A stretch of DNA of 64,000 bases from assembly GCF_001904725.1 (NCBI RefSeq), contig NZ_MRCE01000005.1, forward strand, positions 128,269 to 192,268, in the 5' to 3' direction. The position numbers and the translations under genes are program-made. The DNA is from Phormidium ambiguum IAM M-71. Lineage in GTDB: Bacteria; Cyanobacteriota; Cyanobacteriia; Cyanobacteriales; Aerosakkonemataceae. The notes below the pieces were generated by a model that was given only the letters and a program-made list of their open reading frames with translations, was not told where the DNA came from and searched no databases. The first letter of the stretch is position 1. Each line of letters begins with the position of its first letter. Shown here in pieces: positions 44,316 through 53,847 of the stretch.

Positions 44316-46496
44316 ATGTTTAAATTAGAGCAGAACATTTTAGCTTTAAATGTATTTATTCCTCACGGTCATTGTTACCTCTGGAAACCGGGGTTAGTAT
44401 CGCTACATATTGCTTCAGATTCTTTGATTGCCTTGGCTTATTATTCAATTCCAATTACTTTAATTTACTTTACTCAAAAGCGGCGAGATTTGCCTTTCAA
44501 TTGGATATTTTTCTTATTTGGAGCTTTCATTATTCTTTGTGGCACAACTCATTTAATGGAAATCTGGACGCTGTGGCATCCTATCTATTGGGTTTCTGGT
44601 TTTCTTAAAGCTATTACTGCTAGCGTTTCTCTATTTACAGCAGGGGCAATGCTTCATTTAGTTCCTCAAGCATTAACCCTTCCTCTTATTGTTCGCCAAA
44701 AAACCTCGGAACTAGAAGCAATTGTTCAAGGGTTCCCTGACTTATATTTTCGGCTCGACTGGAATGGCACGATTCTAGATTGCAATTCAGGACGATCTCC
44801 GAACACATCTAATTTATATGCACCCCCGGAAGTTTTCTTAGGAAAACGAATGCAGGATATACTGCCACCAAACGTCGGATGCCAGTTTGAGGAAGCTATT
44901 CGCCAGATCGCCGAGACAAAATCTGCTGTCGGAATTGAGTATTCACTCCCAATACAGAATGAGGAACAAAGTTATGAAGCTCGAATCATACCAGTATTGG
45001 ACGGAGAAATATTTGTAATTGTTCGCAACATCAGCGATCGCAAACGTGCAGAAGCAGCTTTGCGACAGAGCGAAGCCCTATATCGAGAACTTGCCCGAAG
45101 GGAAGAATTAGTCAATCGACTGGCAAATCAAATCCGCAACTCTTTAGAATTAGAAACGATTTTAGAAACAGCAGTACAAGAAATTCGTTCTTTATTAAAA
45201 CTGGAACGCTGCAATTTTACTTGGTTGCGATTGCACGCCTCTCCACCAAGTGCAGAAATAGTCAAAGAAGCAAGGGAACCTTACTTACCTAGTTTATTGG
45301 GTAAATATCCGCTCGATTTGACAGATCCCTTAATCCAACAGATTCTTAACCAAGAAATTATCAGAGTTGATGATATACAGAATTCAGCCGATCCAGTAGT
45401 TAGGGGACTTTTCGATACTTGGGGTTGCCGTTCTTTGGTCATGCTGCCAATCCCCAGCCCTAGCGGGGATATGGGCTTGTTCGACTGCGTGCAGGAGAGC
45501 AGCGTGCGACTTTGGAGCGATTGGGAAGTGGAACTGCTCAGTGTGGTAGCCGGACAAATTGCGATCGCCATTTCCCAAGCTGAACTTTATCAACAAAGCT
45601 GTACTAGATCGCAACAGTTAGAACAAGTCGTCAAAGAACTAAAAGCAACCCAAGCCCAACTAATTCAAACCGAAAAAATGTCATCTTTGGGGCAATTAGT
45701 TGCAGGTGTAGCTCATGAAATTAATAATCCAGTTAACTTTATTTACGGCAATCTCACCCACGCCAATAAATATACAGAAGATTTAGTATATTTAGCTGAC
45801 CTTTACCAACAGCATTATCCTCAACCGCCCATAGAAATTCAAGAGTTTGTGGAAAATATTGAACTCTATTATTTAAAAGAAGATTTACCAAAATTGCTTA
45901 ATTCTATGAAAGTGGGAGCCAACCGAATCCGCGATATTGTTCTGAGCTTGCGGAATTTCTCGCGTTTAGATGAAGCGGAAATGAAAGCGGTTGATATTCA
46001 CGAAGGAATTGACAATACTTTGTTAATTTTACAAAACCGTCTAAAAGCTAAACAAGAACATCCCGCTATTCAAGTTATTAAAGAATATAGCAAAATCCCT
46101 CTAGTAGAATGCTACGCCGGACAACTAAATCAGGTTTTTATGAATATTCTCACCAATGCAATTGATGCTCTCGATGAATTCAATAAACAGCGGTCAATTG
46201 CGGAAATCAAAAAAAATCCCAGTACGATTAAGATTCGGACTGGAATGGAAAATGGCGATCGAGTAATAATTCAAATTGTTGATAATGGGCTAGGAATGAC
46301 ACGAGAGGTACGCGATCGCTTATTCGATCCCTTTTTTACCACAAAACCTGTCGGTCAAGGGACAGGTTTAGGAATGTCAATTAGCTATCAAATTGTAGTA
46401 GAAAAACATGGCGGTCAATTAAAATGTTTTTCAGAATTGGGTCAAGGCGCAGAGTTTTTAATTCAAATTCCGATTCGGCAGAAAACATCTACTTAG
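44316..46496 (+). CDS. Ethylene-receptor-like hybrid sensor histidine kinase (EBD-PAS-GAF-HisKA-HATPase)
   Basis: A 726-residue membrane sensor. Residues of about 30-125 form three helices like the plant ETR1 ethylene-binding domain: SDSLIALAYYSIPITLIYF and FGAFIILCGTTHLMEIW. Asp35, Cys75 and His79 correspond to ETR1 Asp25, Cys65 and His69, the copper and ethylene site. A PAS domain follows (about 130-250), then a GAF domain (about 275-435), a coiled linker, HisKA with VAGVAHEINNPVNF (His467) and a HATPase with IQIVDNGLGMTREVRDRLFD and GTGLGMSISYQIV. The architecture resembles Synechocystis Slr1212 (SynEtr1), an ethylene receptor linked to phototaxis. No response regulator is adjacent; one lies at 49658. 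Substrate binding is inferred from the residues. Confidence 0.9.
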   Translation: MFKLEQNILALNVFIPHGHCYLWKPGLVSLHIASDSLIALAYYSIPITLIYFTQKRRDLPFNWIFFLFGAFIILCGTTHLMEIWTLWHPIYWVSGFLKAITASVSLFTAGAMLHLVPQALTLPLIVRQKTSELEAIVQGFPDLYFRLDWNGTILDCNSGRSPNTSNLYAPPEVFLGKRMQDILPPNVGCQFEEAIRQIAETKSAVGIEYSLPIQNEEQSYEARIIPVLDGEIFVIVRNISDRKRAEAALRQSEALYRELARREELVNRLANQIRNSLELETILETAVQEIRSLLKLERCNFTWLRLHASPPSAEIVKEAREPYLPSLLGKYPLDLTDPLIQQILNQEIIRVDDIQNSADPVVRGLFDTWGCRSLVMLPIPSPSGDMGLFDCVQESSVRLWSDWEVELLSVVAGQIAIAISQAELYQQSCTRSQQLEQVVKELKATQAQLIQTEKMSSLGQLVAGVAHEINNPVNFIYGNLTHANKYTEDLVYLADLYQQHYPQPPIEIQEFVENIELYYLKEDLPKLLNSMKVGANRIRDIVLSLRNFSRLDEAEMKAVDIHEGIDNTLLILQNRLKAKQEHPAIQVIKEYSKIPLVECYAGQLNQVFMNILTNAIDALDEFNKQRSIAEIKKNPSTIKIRTGMENGDRVIIQIVDNGLGMTREVRDRLFDPFFTTKPVGQGTGLGMSISYQIVVEKHGGQLKCFSELGQGAEFLIQIPIRQKTST

Positions 46497-46613
46497 TAAG
46501 CTAAAGGGCATCTAAATTGTATATTTCTGGTGTTAGGCAAAAACCGTCAATCCATCTCCCTATCAGCCTAAATATTCAATTTAAATGCGTAGCAGTTTAG
46601 AGTCTAATCTTCG

Positions 46614-47141
46614 CTAATCATTCGGTGAGGAAGTGCGAATAGAACCATCTGGCATAGTAGTTCTTTGTAGAAAACTTCTACTCAAGTCAACACCAACGAC
46701 ATTAGCATCTATCAGAACTGCACCCATTAAAACAGCACCACTTAAGTCAGTGTAACTAAGATCGGCCCCGATAAAGTTAGCGAATTTCAATCTACTTAAT
46801 TTCATGTCAGCACCACTTAAATTAGCGTTCCCTAAGTGTGCTTGTTGGAGATCGGCACCAACAATTAAAGCTTGGCTTAAATTAACTCTGCTTAAGTCGG
46901 CTCGTACTAATCTAGCACCACTTAAGTTAGCGCCTTGTAAATTAGCACCAGCTAAATAAGCATTACGCAAATCTGCATTGGTGAGGTCTGCCAAACTTAA
47001 ATCAACCCCACTTAAATCACAACCACGACATTGCTTAGTTTGTCGCAATATTTCTAAGTGTTGAGGGTTAAAGGCATTTGCGGGAGTGGCTAAGCCAAGA
47101 ATAGTGAACAGAATAATAGAAGCTAGTTGTTTGATTATCAT
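46614..47141 (-). CDS. Secreted pentapeptide-repeat protein
   Basis: A 175-residue protein with a signal peptide (MIIKQLASIILFTILGLATP then ANA). A CRGCDLSGVDL opening is followed by about 20 pentapeptide units (A(D/N)LxX) that should fold as a right-handed beta-helix. The C-terminal segment is TTMPDGS, like the end of the kinase gene product at 4169. A GTG at 47180 would add 13 residues and spoil the signal peptide, so I use the ATG at 47141. It is probably periplasmic or lumenal; its role is unknown. Confidence 0.82.
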   Translation of the reverse strand: MIIKQLASIILFTILGLATPANAFNPQHLEILRQTKQCRGCDLSGVDLSLADLTNADLRNAYLAGANLQGANLSGARLVRADLSRVNLSQALIVGADLQQAHLGNANLSGADMKLSRLKFANFIGADLSYTDLSGAVLMGAVLIDANVVGVDLSRSFLQRTTMPDGSIRTSSPND

Positions 47142-47191
47142 ATTTTTAACAAAGAAACCTTTAATAGCATAACTTGACACTTGGGATTTAC

Positions 47192-47224
47192 AGATACCTG
47201 ACTTCTCGAAGAAGTCGGGTATCT
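47192..47224. repeat. 33-bp palindromic repeat, variant copy 4
   Basis: AGATACCTGACTTCT, loop CGA, then AGAAGTCGGGTATCT. Compared with the other copies, the fifth base pair changes from C:G to A:T on both arms, so pairing is conserved. It lies 10 bp past the stop of the leftward uvrC gene. Confidence 0.85.
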
Positions 47225-47234
47225 AAATGAGGAT

Positions 47235-49127
47235 CTAAAGGGGATGGAAATAATCATAGATTTGTTGTGCTAAACGCATACCAATTCCGGGAACTTCGGC
47301 TAATTGTTTGACGGAGGCTTCGCGGATATAGTCGATCGAGTGAAAGTGCGCTAACAATTGTTTTTGCCTTTGAAAACCTAACCCCGGAATTTCTTCTAAA
47401 CGAGAACGACGCATTTTGTCGCTTCTTTGTTGCCGATGGAACGTTACGGCAAATCTATGTGCTTCATCTCTTAATCTGCGTAATAGTTGCACACCTGGTT
47501 GTTCGGCATCGGTTTTTAATGGTAAAGATTCACCAGGAAGAAAGATTTCTTCCCGTTGTTTGGCTAAACTAACTACTCGCAAATCTTCTAATAAATTCAT
47601 TTCTTGAAGTACGGCGACAACTGCGGAAAGTTGTCCTTTACCACCGTCAATCATGATTAAATCTGGCCAGTCAGAATCAGCATTTTGGGTTGATGAAATG
47701 TCTGTTTCTGATGTTTTCGCGTATTTGCGAAAGCGTCGTTGAATGACTTCGGCTAAACTGGCAAAGTCGTCGGAATGTCCGCTGGTGACGGTGGGGTTTT
47801 TAATTTTGTAATGGCGATAGTGTTGTTTGGCTGGTATTCCATCAATAAATACTACTTGAGAGGCGACGGCGTTTGAGCCTTGAATGTGGGAAATGTCGTA
47901 TCCTTCGATGCGATGGGGTAAGTCTGGTAAGTCGAGAATGTTGGCTAAGTCTTGCAAAGCTTGGTTGTTTCGATCGCTAGTTTTTTGCGTTCGTTCTAGT
48001 TCGTATTTGGCATTGCGTTCTACCATTTCGATGAGTTCGGCTTTGCTTTGTCTTTGGGGGGCAATAATGGTGACTTTTCTGCCTTTGCGATCGCTTAAAT
48101 AATTTGCCAACATTTCACTATCGGGTAACTCATGTTGAACTAAAATTTCTGCGGGAATTTCCACTGATTCTACATTTTGATAATGTTCTTCCAATACCCT
48201 TTGTAAAATTGCCCCTGCTGTCCCGGATTTCGCTTCGGCTATAAATCCCAATCTACCAACTAATCTCCCGGCGCGAATTTGAAATAATTGAATACAAGCG
48301 TGCTGTTCGTCGGCGGCTAAAGCGATCGCATCCCGCGAAATACTATCATTGGGTAATGATACTTTTTGGGCAGCATTTAAAGACTTAATTCCTTCTATTT
48401 GATCCCGAATTCTAGCTGCAACTTCAAAGTTTAATTCCTCCGCAGCTTTTTGCATATTTTCGCTGAGAAGATCGATTAATTCTTCTGTCCTTCCCTGAAA
48501 CACCATTGCGATTTTTTGAATGGTTTTGCGATACTCTTCAGGAGAAACTAAACCTTGGCAAACACCGGGACATCTGCCAATATCATAGTTTAAACAAGGA
48601 CGGTCTTTAAATAAAGGTTGGGGACGCTGACGTTGGGGAAATAACCGTTTGGCTAATCGTAAGGTGGTGCGTAATAATCCGGTATCAACAAATGGCCCAT
48701 AATAACGGTCTTTTTCTTTGGCAATTCGGCGATTTCGGGTAATAAAAATCCGGGGATAATCTTCTGACCAAGTAATTAAAATGTAGGGATATTTTTTGTC
48801 ATCTTTCAGTAAAACATTAAAGTAGGGTTGATGTTGTTTGACAAGGTTTGCCTCAAAAGCTAAAGCTTCCGCTTCCGTATCGGTGACGATAAATTCAATA
48901 TCAATGATTTGGCGCACCATCATGTTGATGCGATCGCTTAATCTTTGGGAATCGCGGAAGTAGGAACTGACACGCGATCGCAATTTCTTCGATTTACCGA
49001 TGTAAAGGATGCGATCGTTTTCATCCTTCATAAAATAGACACCTGGTTCTTGGGGAATTTGCTTAAGGGTTTTTTCTAAGCGTTCTGGGTCTTTGACTAA
49101 TGGTAAAGTTTTGGTAGAAGAGGTCAT
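47235..49127 (-). CDS. uvrC: Excinuclease ABC subunit C
   Basis: A 630-residue nucleotide-excision-repair nuclease. The N-terminal GIY-YIG domain ([20 protein letters not shown]) makes the 3' incision, followed by the Cys cluster [15 protein letters not shown] and a UVR motif ([20 protein letters not shown]). The RNase H-like domain ([34 protein letters not shown]) makes the 5' incision, and two helix-hairpin-helix motifs end the protein ([32 protein letters not shown]). Complete and of standard length. Confidence 0.97.
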   Translation of the reverse strand: MTSSTKTLPLVKDPERLEKTLKQIPQEPGVYFMKDENDRILYIGKSKKLRSRVSSYFRDSQRLSDRINMMVRQIIDIEFIVTDTEAEALAFEANLVKQHQPYFNVLLKDDKKYPYILITWSEDYPRIFITRNRRIAKEKDRYYGPFVDTGLLRTTLRLAKRLFPQRQRPQPLFKDRPCLNYDIGRCPGVCQGLVSPEEYRKTIQKIAMVFQGRTEELIDLLSENMQKAAEELNFEVAARIRDQIEGIKSLNAAQKVSLPNDSISRDAIALAADEQHACIQLFQIRAGRLVGRLGFIAEAKSGTAGAILQRVLEEHYQNVESVEIPAEILVQHELPDSEMLANYLSDRKGRKVTIIAPQRQSKAELIEMVERNAKYELERTQKTSDRNNQALQDLANILDLPDLPHRIEGYDISHIQGSNAVASQVVFIDGIPAKQHYRHYKIKNPTVTSGHSDDFASLAEVIQRRFRKYAKTSETDISSTQNADSDWPDLIMIDGGKGQLSAVVAVLQEMNLLEDLRVVSLAKQREEIFLPGESLPLKTDAEQPGVQLLRRLRDEAHRFAVTFHRQQRSDKMRRSRLEEIPGLGFQRQKQLLAHFHSIDYIREASVKQLAEVPGIGMRLAQQIYDYFHPL

Positions 49128-49449
49128 GGGAGTTCAGATTTTAGACTTTAGATTGTCTATTAACTCTAGAGGTTAATCTTGTTGAGCAAACTCATTTTAC
49201 TTAGTTCGTTCTATTTCTATAATATAAAGTTTATTTATAAACTATTCATGTATATTTGATTTGTCTCGGTAGTGTTACTGAAAATTTGCTCAAATGTGTA
49301 ACATTTTTACTTCAAAAATGGGTAGAGGCTAAAAAAATTATCTTTTTAGACCATGTAAATTAAATTTATGGATAACTAGATAATATTTTCTTAAAACAGG
49401 GGTTAAATTAAAATATAAATCTAGTTCCAATTGATTGGACAATTCAGCA
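49128..49449. other. Intergenic region upstream of uvrC and of a small gene
   Basis: A+T-rich region of about 320 bp. It should contain the divergent promoters of uvrC (leftward) and the small coiled-coil gene (rightward). I see no repeat, hairpin or recognisable operator. Confidence 0.4.
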
Positions 49450-49641
49450 ATGGTTAATATTATGACTTCTGAAAATCTAAAAAATGATTATAGAGAAGCA
49501 TTAGATGAAACACTTAATCATCTTAATGTAGTAAGTTTATTAGTCGCCCAAATAGAATCCAAAATGGAACAGGTAAGAGATTCGATGCAAAATCTCTCTC
49601 AAGTTGTCGAACAAATGATCGAAGAGGAGAAATCAGAATAA
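49450..49641 (+). CDS. Small coiled-coil hypothetical protein
   Basis: A 63-residue acidic protein starting MVNIMTSENLKNDYREALDE, then TLNHLNVVSLLVAQIESKMEQ and a tail VVEQMIEEEKSE. Heptad spacing of Leu, Val and Met suggests one long coiled coil. The start could be the ATG at 49450 or at 49462; a TTG at 49435 is less likely. It converges on the response regulator gene with a 16-bp gap. Function unknown. Confidence 0.5.
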   Translation: MVNIMTSENLKNDYREALDETLNHLNVVSLLVAQIESKMEQVRDSMQNLSQVVEQMIEEEKSE

Positions 49642-49657
49642 ATTTTAGCAAAGCTGA

Positions 49658-50083
49658 CTATTTTGTTAAACCACCCAGGATTTCTTGAATTGCTTCGCGC
49701 AACTGAGAAAGATTGACTGGTTTAACAATATATTTTTTAGCACCTAAACTGAAGGCCCGTTGTTGGTCTGATTTGAACGCATAAGCGGAAACAACTATGA
49801 TTGGTACTTGTCGATCGATCGGTAATGCTTGTATTTCTTCAAGTATCCTATAACCATCAAGGTTGGGAATTTTTAAGTCTAGCAAAATGAGGTCTGGTTG
49901 GAAATTAGACAGCGCAGAAAAGAATGCTGCGCCATCTGCGATCGCTAAAACTTGATATCCTAAACAACTCAAATAATCACTCAATAGTTGTCGAGAAATT
50001 TCGTGGTCTTCCACAAGTAAAATACGACCATTTAATTTCTGTTTTTTTCGAGATTCTTTTCTGTTTTGTCGTGGATTTCCCAT
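49658..50083 (-). CDS. Single-domain response regulator
   Basis: A 141-residue CheY-like receiver with a basic N-terminal extension (RQNRKESRKKQK). The acidic pair is in ILLVEDHEIS (Glu25, Asp26), the phospho-acceptor Asp69 in LILLDLKIPNLDGY, the Thr/Ser switch at VVSAYA and the Lys at YIVKPVNL (Lys122). With no output domain it likely acts by protein contact. The ethylene-receptor-like kinase 3 kb away is one possible partner, with no direct evidence. Confidence 0.92.
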   Translation of the reverse strand: MGNPRQNRKESRKKQKLNGRILLVEDHEISRQLLSDYLSCLGYQVLAIADGAAFFSALSNFQPDLILLDLKIPNLDGYRILEEIQALPIDRQVPIIVVSAYAFKSDQQRAFSLGAKKYIVKPVNLSQLREAIQEILGGLTK

Positions 50084-50312
50084 GATTTAAGCACTTTTGA
50101 TATCTCATCTACTTCCCTGAAAACTCAGTAAACCCAGGAAAAATATCGTTGTTAATTTAGCAAATTATCGATCGCAGTGGTAAATTTTTACAAAAAAATC
50201 ATATTTAATTCTTTATATTATACGCTTTTTACATAAAAACACTTATTAAATTTATGATTAATTAATCGAAAAGCATTACAAATAGCAAGCCCTATTTAGT
50301 AATTAACCTAAT
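50084..50312. other. Intergenic region upstream of the response regulator
   Basis: Very A+T-rich, with one GATCGATCGCAG. No gene is visible; it presumably holds the response-regulator promoter. Confidence 0.4.
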
Positions 50313-50335
50313 AAAAAAAGGAGCTAATCGCTCCT
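50313..50335 (-). terminator. Rho-independent terminator
   Basis: AGGAGC-TAATC-GCTCCT stem. On the minus strand it is followed by TTTTTTT. It lies about 85 bp past the stop of the leftward PEP-CTERM gene. Confidence 0.8.
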
Positions 50336-50419
50336 GATAAATACACTAGTTAAATTAGTAATATCCAGTAAAACCAACTAACTAACAACTAAGGTTTCAT
50401 AACCAGTGATACCGCAAAG

Positions 50420-51520
50420 TTAGACTTTTTTTAATTGGTTGCGTTTAGCAGCTAGAAAACCGCCCACTGCCATTAAAGCTAACATTGCAGAAGGTTCAGG
50501 AACAGAAGCTGGTTCATCCAGAGTTTTTGTCCAAGAATAAACGCCTGTGTGAGATGTGGTATCTAGTTTACCGCGATCGCCAGCTATTGCCAGAGAATCA
50601 AGTGCGGAAAAACCAAAAGCGTAGTCAACAATGCCATTAAAAGTAACCTTGGCAACTTCGCTGACTTGGAAGTATTGACCGCTAACAAAAGATGCTTTTG
50701 CTACTTGATATAAAGCTTGATCTAGCAAAGCATTCCCAGTTGCGTAACGAACGTCATTAATTGGTTGTAAGTACTTTGGATTGGGGGTAAAATTACCATT
50801 TTTATCCGGCATAGGTTTCCCATAATTAGGATTAGCTATACTTTTTCCATTCACAGTAATTTTAGTTCTGAGATCTAACACATACTTGTTAGTATCTACG
50901 TAAAGCATGGAGCGATCCAAGTGCCCTACCAAATCTACTTTCAACTGTCCAGTTTGGTCATTGTATGTCAGATCGCCAACGTTGGGATCTCCAGAACTGT
51001 ACATTCCCTTTTGTTTGATCGTGCTAACTATCGAAGCTTTTTGATCGGCAGTTGGCACAAATCCCAAAGATTGGAGAATTCCACTATATGCACCGATAAA
51101 ACCATCTAGCCATTTTTCTGCTAAATTGCCTGTAGCCCAATCAGTTGCGGTGACGCTTTCTACTTGAATTTTGTTTTTACCCAAGTTGGCGCTAAAACCA
51201 ACATTAGCTGTGGGTGCTTCGCTTTTTGTCCAAATTTCTACGTTAGTGGCACTGTCGTTGTCTGTTAAAGCGGCGATCGCTTTAGCGGTATTACCACCGT
51301 TATTGAAATCGTTTAATACTCTGCGGTTAACGCCACCAATACCAGTAGAATCCATTTGGGGATTTGCGGGATCGGTAAATAACCAGCTATTAATTTCACC
51401 TGTATTGAACTCAATATCAGTAGGTCTAAAAACAGCAGCAGAGGCGGCATTAGTGACGATCGCACTCACACTAGCAAAAACGGAAGCACCGATTAAAAGT
51501 TTTTTGATAGTCCCAGACAT
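50420..51520 (-). CDS. Secreted PEP-CTERM protein
   Basis: A 366-residue exported protein. The signal peptide from the ATG at 51520 reads MSGTIKKLLIGASVFASVSA to NAASAA. The C-terminus has the PEP-CTERM sorting signal: SVPEPSAMLALMAVGGFLAA then KRNQLKK, i.e. VPEPS, one helix and a basic tail. Such proteins are processed by an exosortase (EpsH/XrtB type) and linked to the surface or extracellular matrix. The body is polar with NPNYGKPMPDKNGNFTPNPK as a low-complexity stretch; no enzyme domain is recognised. A frame open to 51718 lacks a signal peptide at its start and is rejected. Confidence 0.85.
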   Translation of the reverse strand: MSGTIKKLLIGASVFASVSAIVTNAASAAVFRPTDIEFNTGEINSWLFTDPANPQMDSTGIGGVNRRVLNDFNNGGNTAKAIAALTDNDSATNVEIWTKSEAPTANVGFSANLGKNKIQVESVTATDWATGNLAEKWLDGFIGAYSGILQSLGFVPTADQKASIVSTIKQKGMYSSGDPNVGDLTYNDQTGQLKVDLVGHLDRSMLYVDTNKYVLDLRTKITVNGKSIANPNYGKPMPDKNGNFTPNPKYLQPINDVRYATGNALLDQALYQVAKASFVSGQYFQVSEVAKVTFNGIVDYAFGFSALDSLAIAGDRGKLDTTSHTGVYSWTKTLDEPASVPEPSAMLALMAVGGFLAAKRNQLKKV

Positions 51521-51694
51521 TTTACTTATCTCCAAATTTGCGGGTGATTTTTCAGCCGAGTCAACTACTGAGGGAAAATAATTGATGATTTTTAAATAAA
51601 TGCTGCTCAAATTTAGGTAATTAATTTGGCACTCATTGATTGCAGGGAGTGTTTTAACTCTTAAGCCTATTTTAATCAACCCACAAATAGAAAT

Positions 51695-51722
51695 AGGTGA
51701 ATTCTCAACAAAATTCACCTAA
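51695..51722 (-). terminator. Hairpin after the aminotransferase gene
   Basis: AGGTGAATT / AATTCACCT stem with an 8-base loop, about 50 bp past the leftward aminotransferase stop, with a moderately T-rich tail on the minus strand. Confidence 0.55.
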
Positions 51723-51770
51723 AATTCCGATGAAGAATCTAGCAAAAATTATGTTTTTTAATCTGTGATT

Positions 51771-52940
51771 TTACTGATACAAAAACTGAGAAATCCTGTT
51801 GACAGCTGTTTCTAAAATTTCTGGTTGATGTACCAAAGCAAATCTGACATAACCCTCACCAAATTTACCGAAACCTGCGCCAGGTGCGACAGCAACTCCC
51901 GTATTTTCCACTAGTTTGGCCGCAAATGTTAGAGAATCACTCGCCCAAGCTTCTGGTAATTTTGCCCAAATATACATAGTTGCTGGTGGGGTTGGGACTT
52001 CCCAACCGATGCGGTGTAGGGCTTGAATAAATGTGTCACGCCGATCGCGCAAAATTGCCACATTTGATTTAACTGTATCTTGGGGACCACTTAAAGCAGC
52101 GATCGCTCCATTCAAAATCCCCCGATATTGGTTAAAGTCAATTGCCGCTTTGATTTGGCGTAAAGCTTTAATTAAAGCTGGATTTCCAATGGCAAATCCC
52201 ACGCGAAAACCGCCCATGTTATAGGATTTAGACATGGTAAAAAATTCGATCGATACGGTTTTTTCTGGATCGGCTTGTAAAATTGACGGAGCGAGATTCT
52301 CCGCAAATATTAAATCCACATAAGGAAAATCGTGGACTAATACCAAGTTATGTTGCTGACAAAAAGCGACAGCTTTTTGGAAGAAAGATAATGGTGCGAT
52401 CGCCGTAGTTGGATTATGCGGATAACTCAAGACCATCATTTTTGCTTGGTCTAAAACTGCCTGGGGCACTTCTTCAAACACAGGCAAAAATCCATTTTCG
52501 GCTCGCAATGGCATCGGATAAATTTGACCGCTAGCTAAGTAAACTCCCCCACTATGGGAGGGATAACCGGGGTCTAAAAGTAAAGCAAAATCTCCGGGAT
52601 TCAGAACTGCTAAAGGTAAATGAGCAGTTCCTTCTTGAGAACCAATTAAAGGTAAAACTTCGGTTTCGGGATCGACAGCAACAGCGAATTTTTTCTTGTA
52701 CCAATCAGCTACAGCTTGACGAAAATCTCTAGTGCCGTGAAATAATAAATAACCGTGAGTACTAGTATCTGTTAAAGACTGTGCGATCGCTTCCGTAATA
52801 TGATTTGCTGCTGGTAAATCCAACGAGCCTAAAGACAGATCGATAACTGACAAACCTGATGCTCTGGCTTTAGCTTTCGCCTGATCCATATCAGCGAAAA
52901 CATTATGTTGTAGAGGTTCTAAACGCTTAGCGAATTCCAT
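51771..52940 (-). CDS. Class I/II aminotransferase, probably LL-diaminopimelate aminotransferase
   Basis: A 389-residue PLP enzyme: VIDLSLGSLDLPA, the SQEGTAHLPLA turn, YPHNPTTAIA, LVHDFPYVDLIFAE with the PLP Asp/Tyr, the lysine site MSKSYNMGGFRVGFAIG and a C-terminal EGYVRFALVHQ with the carboxylate-binding Arg. The closest functional group is the DapL/DapC-like branch used in lysine synthesis, but substrate prediction within this fold is unreliable; aspartate or alanine transaminase roles are possible. Confidence 0.82.
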   Translation of the reverse strand: MEFAKRLEPLQHNVFADMDQAKAKARASGLSVIDLSLGSLDLPAANHITEAIAQSLTDTSTHGYLLFHGTRDFRQAVADWYKKKFAVAVDPETEVLPLIGSQEGTAHLPLAVLNPGDFALLLDPGYPSHSGGVYLASGQIYPMPLRAENGFLPVFEEVPQAVLDQAKMMVLSYPHNPTTAIAPLSFFQKAVAFCQQHNLVLVHDFPYVDLIFAENLAPSILQADPEKTVSIEFFTMSKSYNMGGFRVGFAIGNPALIKALRQIKAAIDFNQYRGILNGAIAALSGPQDTVKSNVAILRDRRDTFIQALHRIGWEVPTPPATMYIWAKLPEAWASDSLTFAAKLVENTGVAVAPGAGFGKFGEGYVRFALVHQPEILETAVNRISQFLYQ

Positions 52941-53118
52941 ATTCTCAAAATTTTTCTTCGTTCATGATTCATCAGATATCTTGCAAAATCTTTTGATTCA
53001 AACTTGGTGAAAGGGTAAAAGGTAAAGGTGAAAGAAATAAGTTTAGTTTTACTCTCTTTCCCTTTGCCCTTTTGCTTAATCACCCTTCCCTTTCGTTTAA
53101 CTTCTGCAAGAAGTCTAA

Positions 53119-53460
53119 TTACTGATTTGACAGATGTGCTTCTAGCATATCGGTGATTCTCTGTTTGGTGTTCTTGGCTTCGATTCCCTCAAGAGATTCA
53201 ATCACCTCGCCGTTTTTAAACAGCCTTAATGCAGGAACTCCTTCCACCTTGTAGTTTTTTACTGCTTCGGGGTTAGGGTCCACTTCCATTTTGACTACTT
53301 TTAGACGATCGCTGTATGTCTCGGCTACCGAACTAACTAATGGAGCCATCAATCGGCATGGCCCACACCAAGCTGCCCAGAAGTAAACCAACACTGGCTG
53401 CGTCGCTTTCAGCACTTCGGTTTCAAACTCAGAATCGAAGATGGTTATCACGCTGCTCAT
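53119..53460 (-). CDS. Thioredoxin-family protein
   Basis: A 113-residue thioredoxin: VYFWAAWCGPCRLMAPLVSS holds the redox pair CGPC, followed by VVKMEVDPNPEAVKNYKVEG and VPALRLFKNGEVIESLEG with the cis-Pro. It reduces disulfides in the cytosol or stroma-like space. The ATG at 53460 (MSSVITIFDS) is preferred to a TTG at 53481. The phrase WAAWCGPC, with Ala for Glu/Pro neighbours, places it outside the classical TrxA group. Confidence 0.92.
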   Translation of the reverse strand: MSSVITIFDSEFETEVLKATQPVLVYFWAAWCGPCRLMAPLVSSVAETYSDRLKVVKMEVDPNPEAVKNYKVEGVPALRLFKNGEVIESLEGIEAKNTKQRITDMLEAHLSNQ

Positions 53461-53847
53461 AGCACACCCAACAACAGTCAATTATCAGCTTATCCCACTC
53501 AACACCCCAATCCAACAACTTTTCTGTCTTTGAATCATAAACTTTGCCTGAAACGAAGTTCCTGTCAGGTTTTCCAGCTTTGTTTAAAGTCAGCAATTTT
53601 AGCATACAAATGTTTAGTTAATATAAGTTTTTCTGTCACTTCATCATAACTTTATAAATTATGCCCGTAAAGTTACGTATTTTTTCGCTGGAAATCCTTA
53701 CAATTCAACTATTTGCACCATAAATATACTTAAAAAGAAATTTATTTTTTCGTAAAGATAGAGTTTTCTTCTCCGCAAATTTACGCATCATAAGTAAAAT
53801 CTAACAAATTGTGGATTTTTGCCATTATTTTTAGAAAGGTCTGACAA
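53461..53847. other. Intergenic region upstream of the SGNH hydrolase gene
   Basis: About 390 bp, A+T-rich, between the divergent thioredoxin and SGNH-hydrolase starts. An AGAAAGG ribosome-binding site precedes the ATG at 53848. No hairpin, repeat or operator is clear to me. Confidence 0.4.

Noticed and set aside
51521-51718. N-terminal extension of the PEP-CTERM protein to 51718
   Set aside because: It would place 66 residues before an evident signal peptide that starts at 51520.
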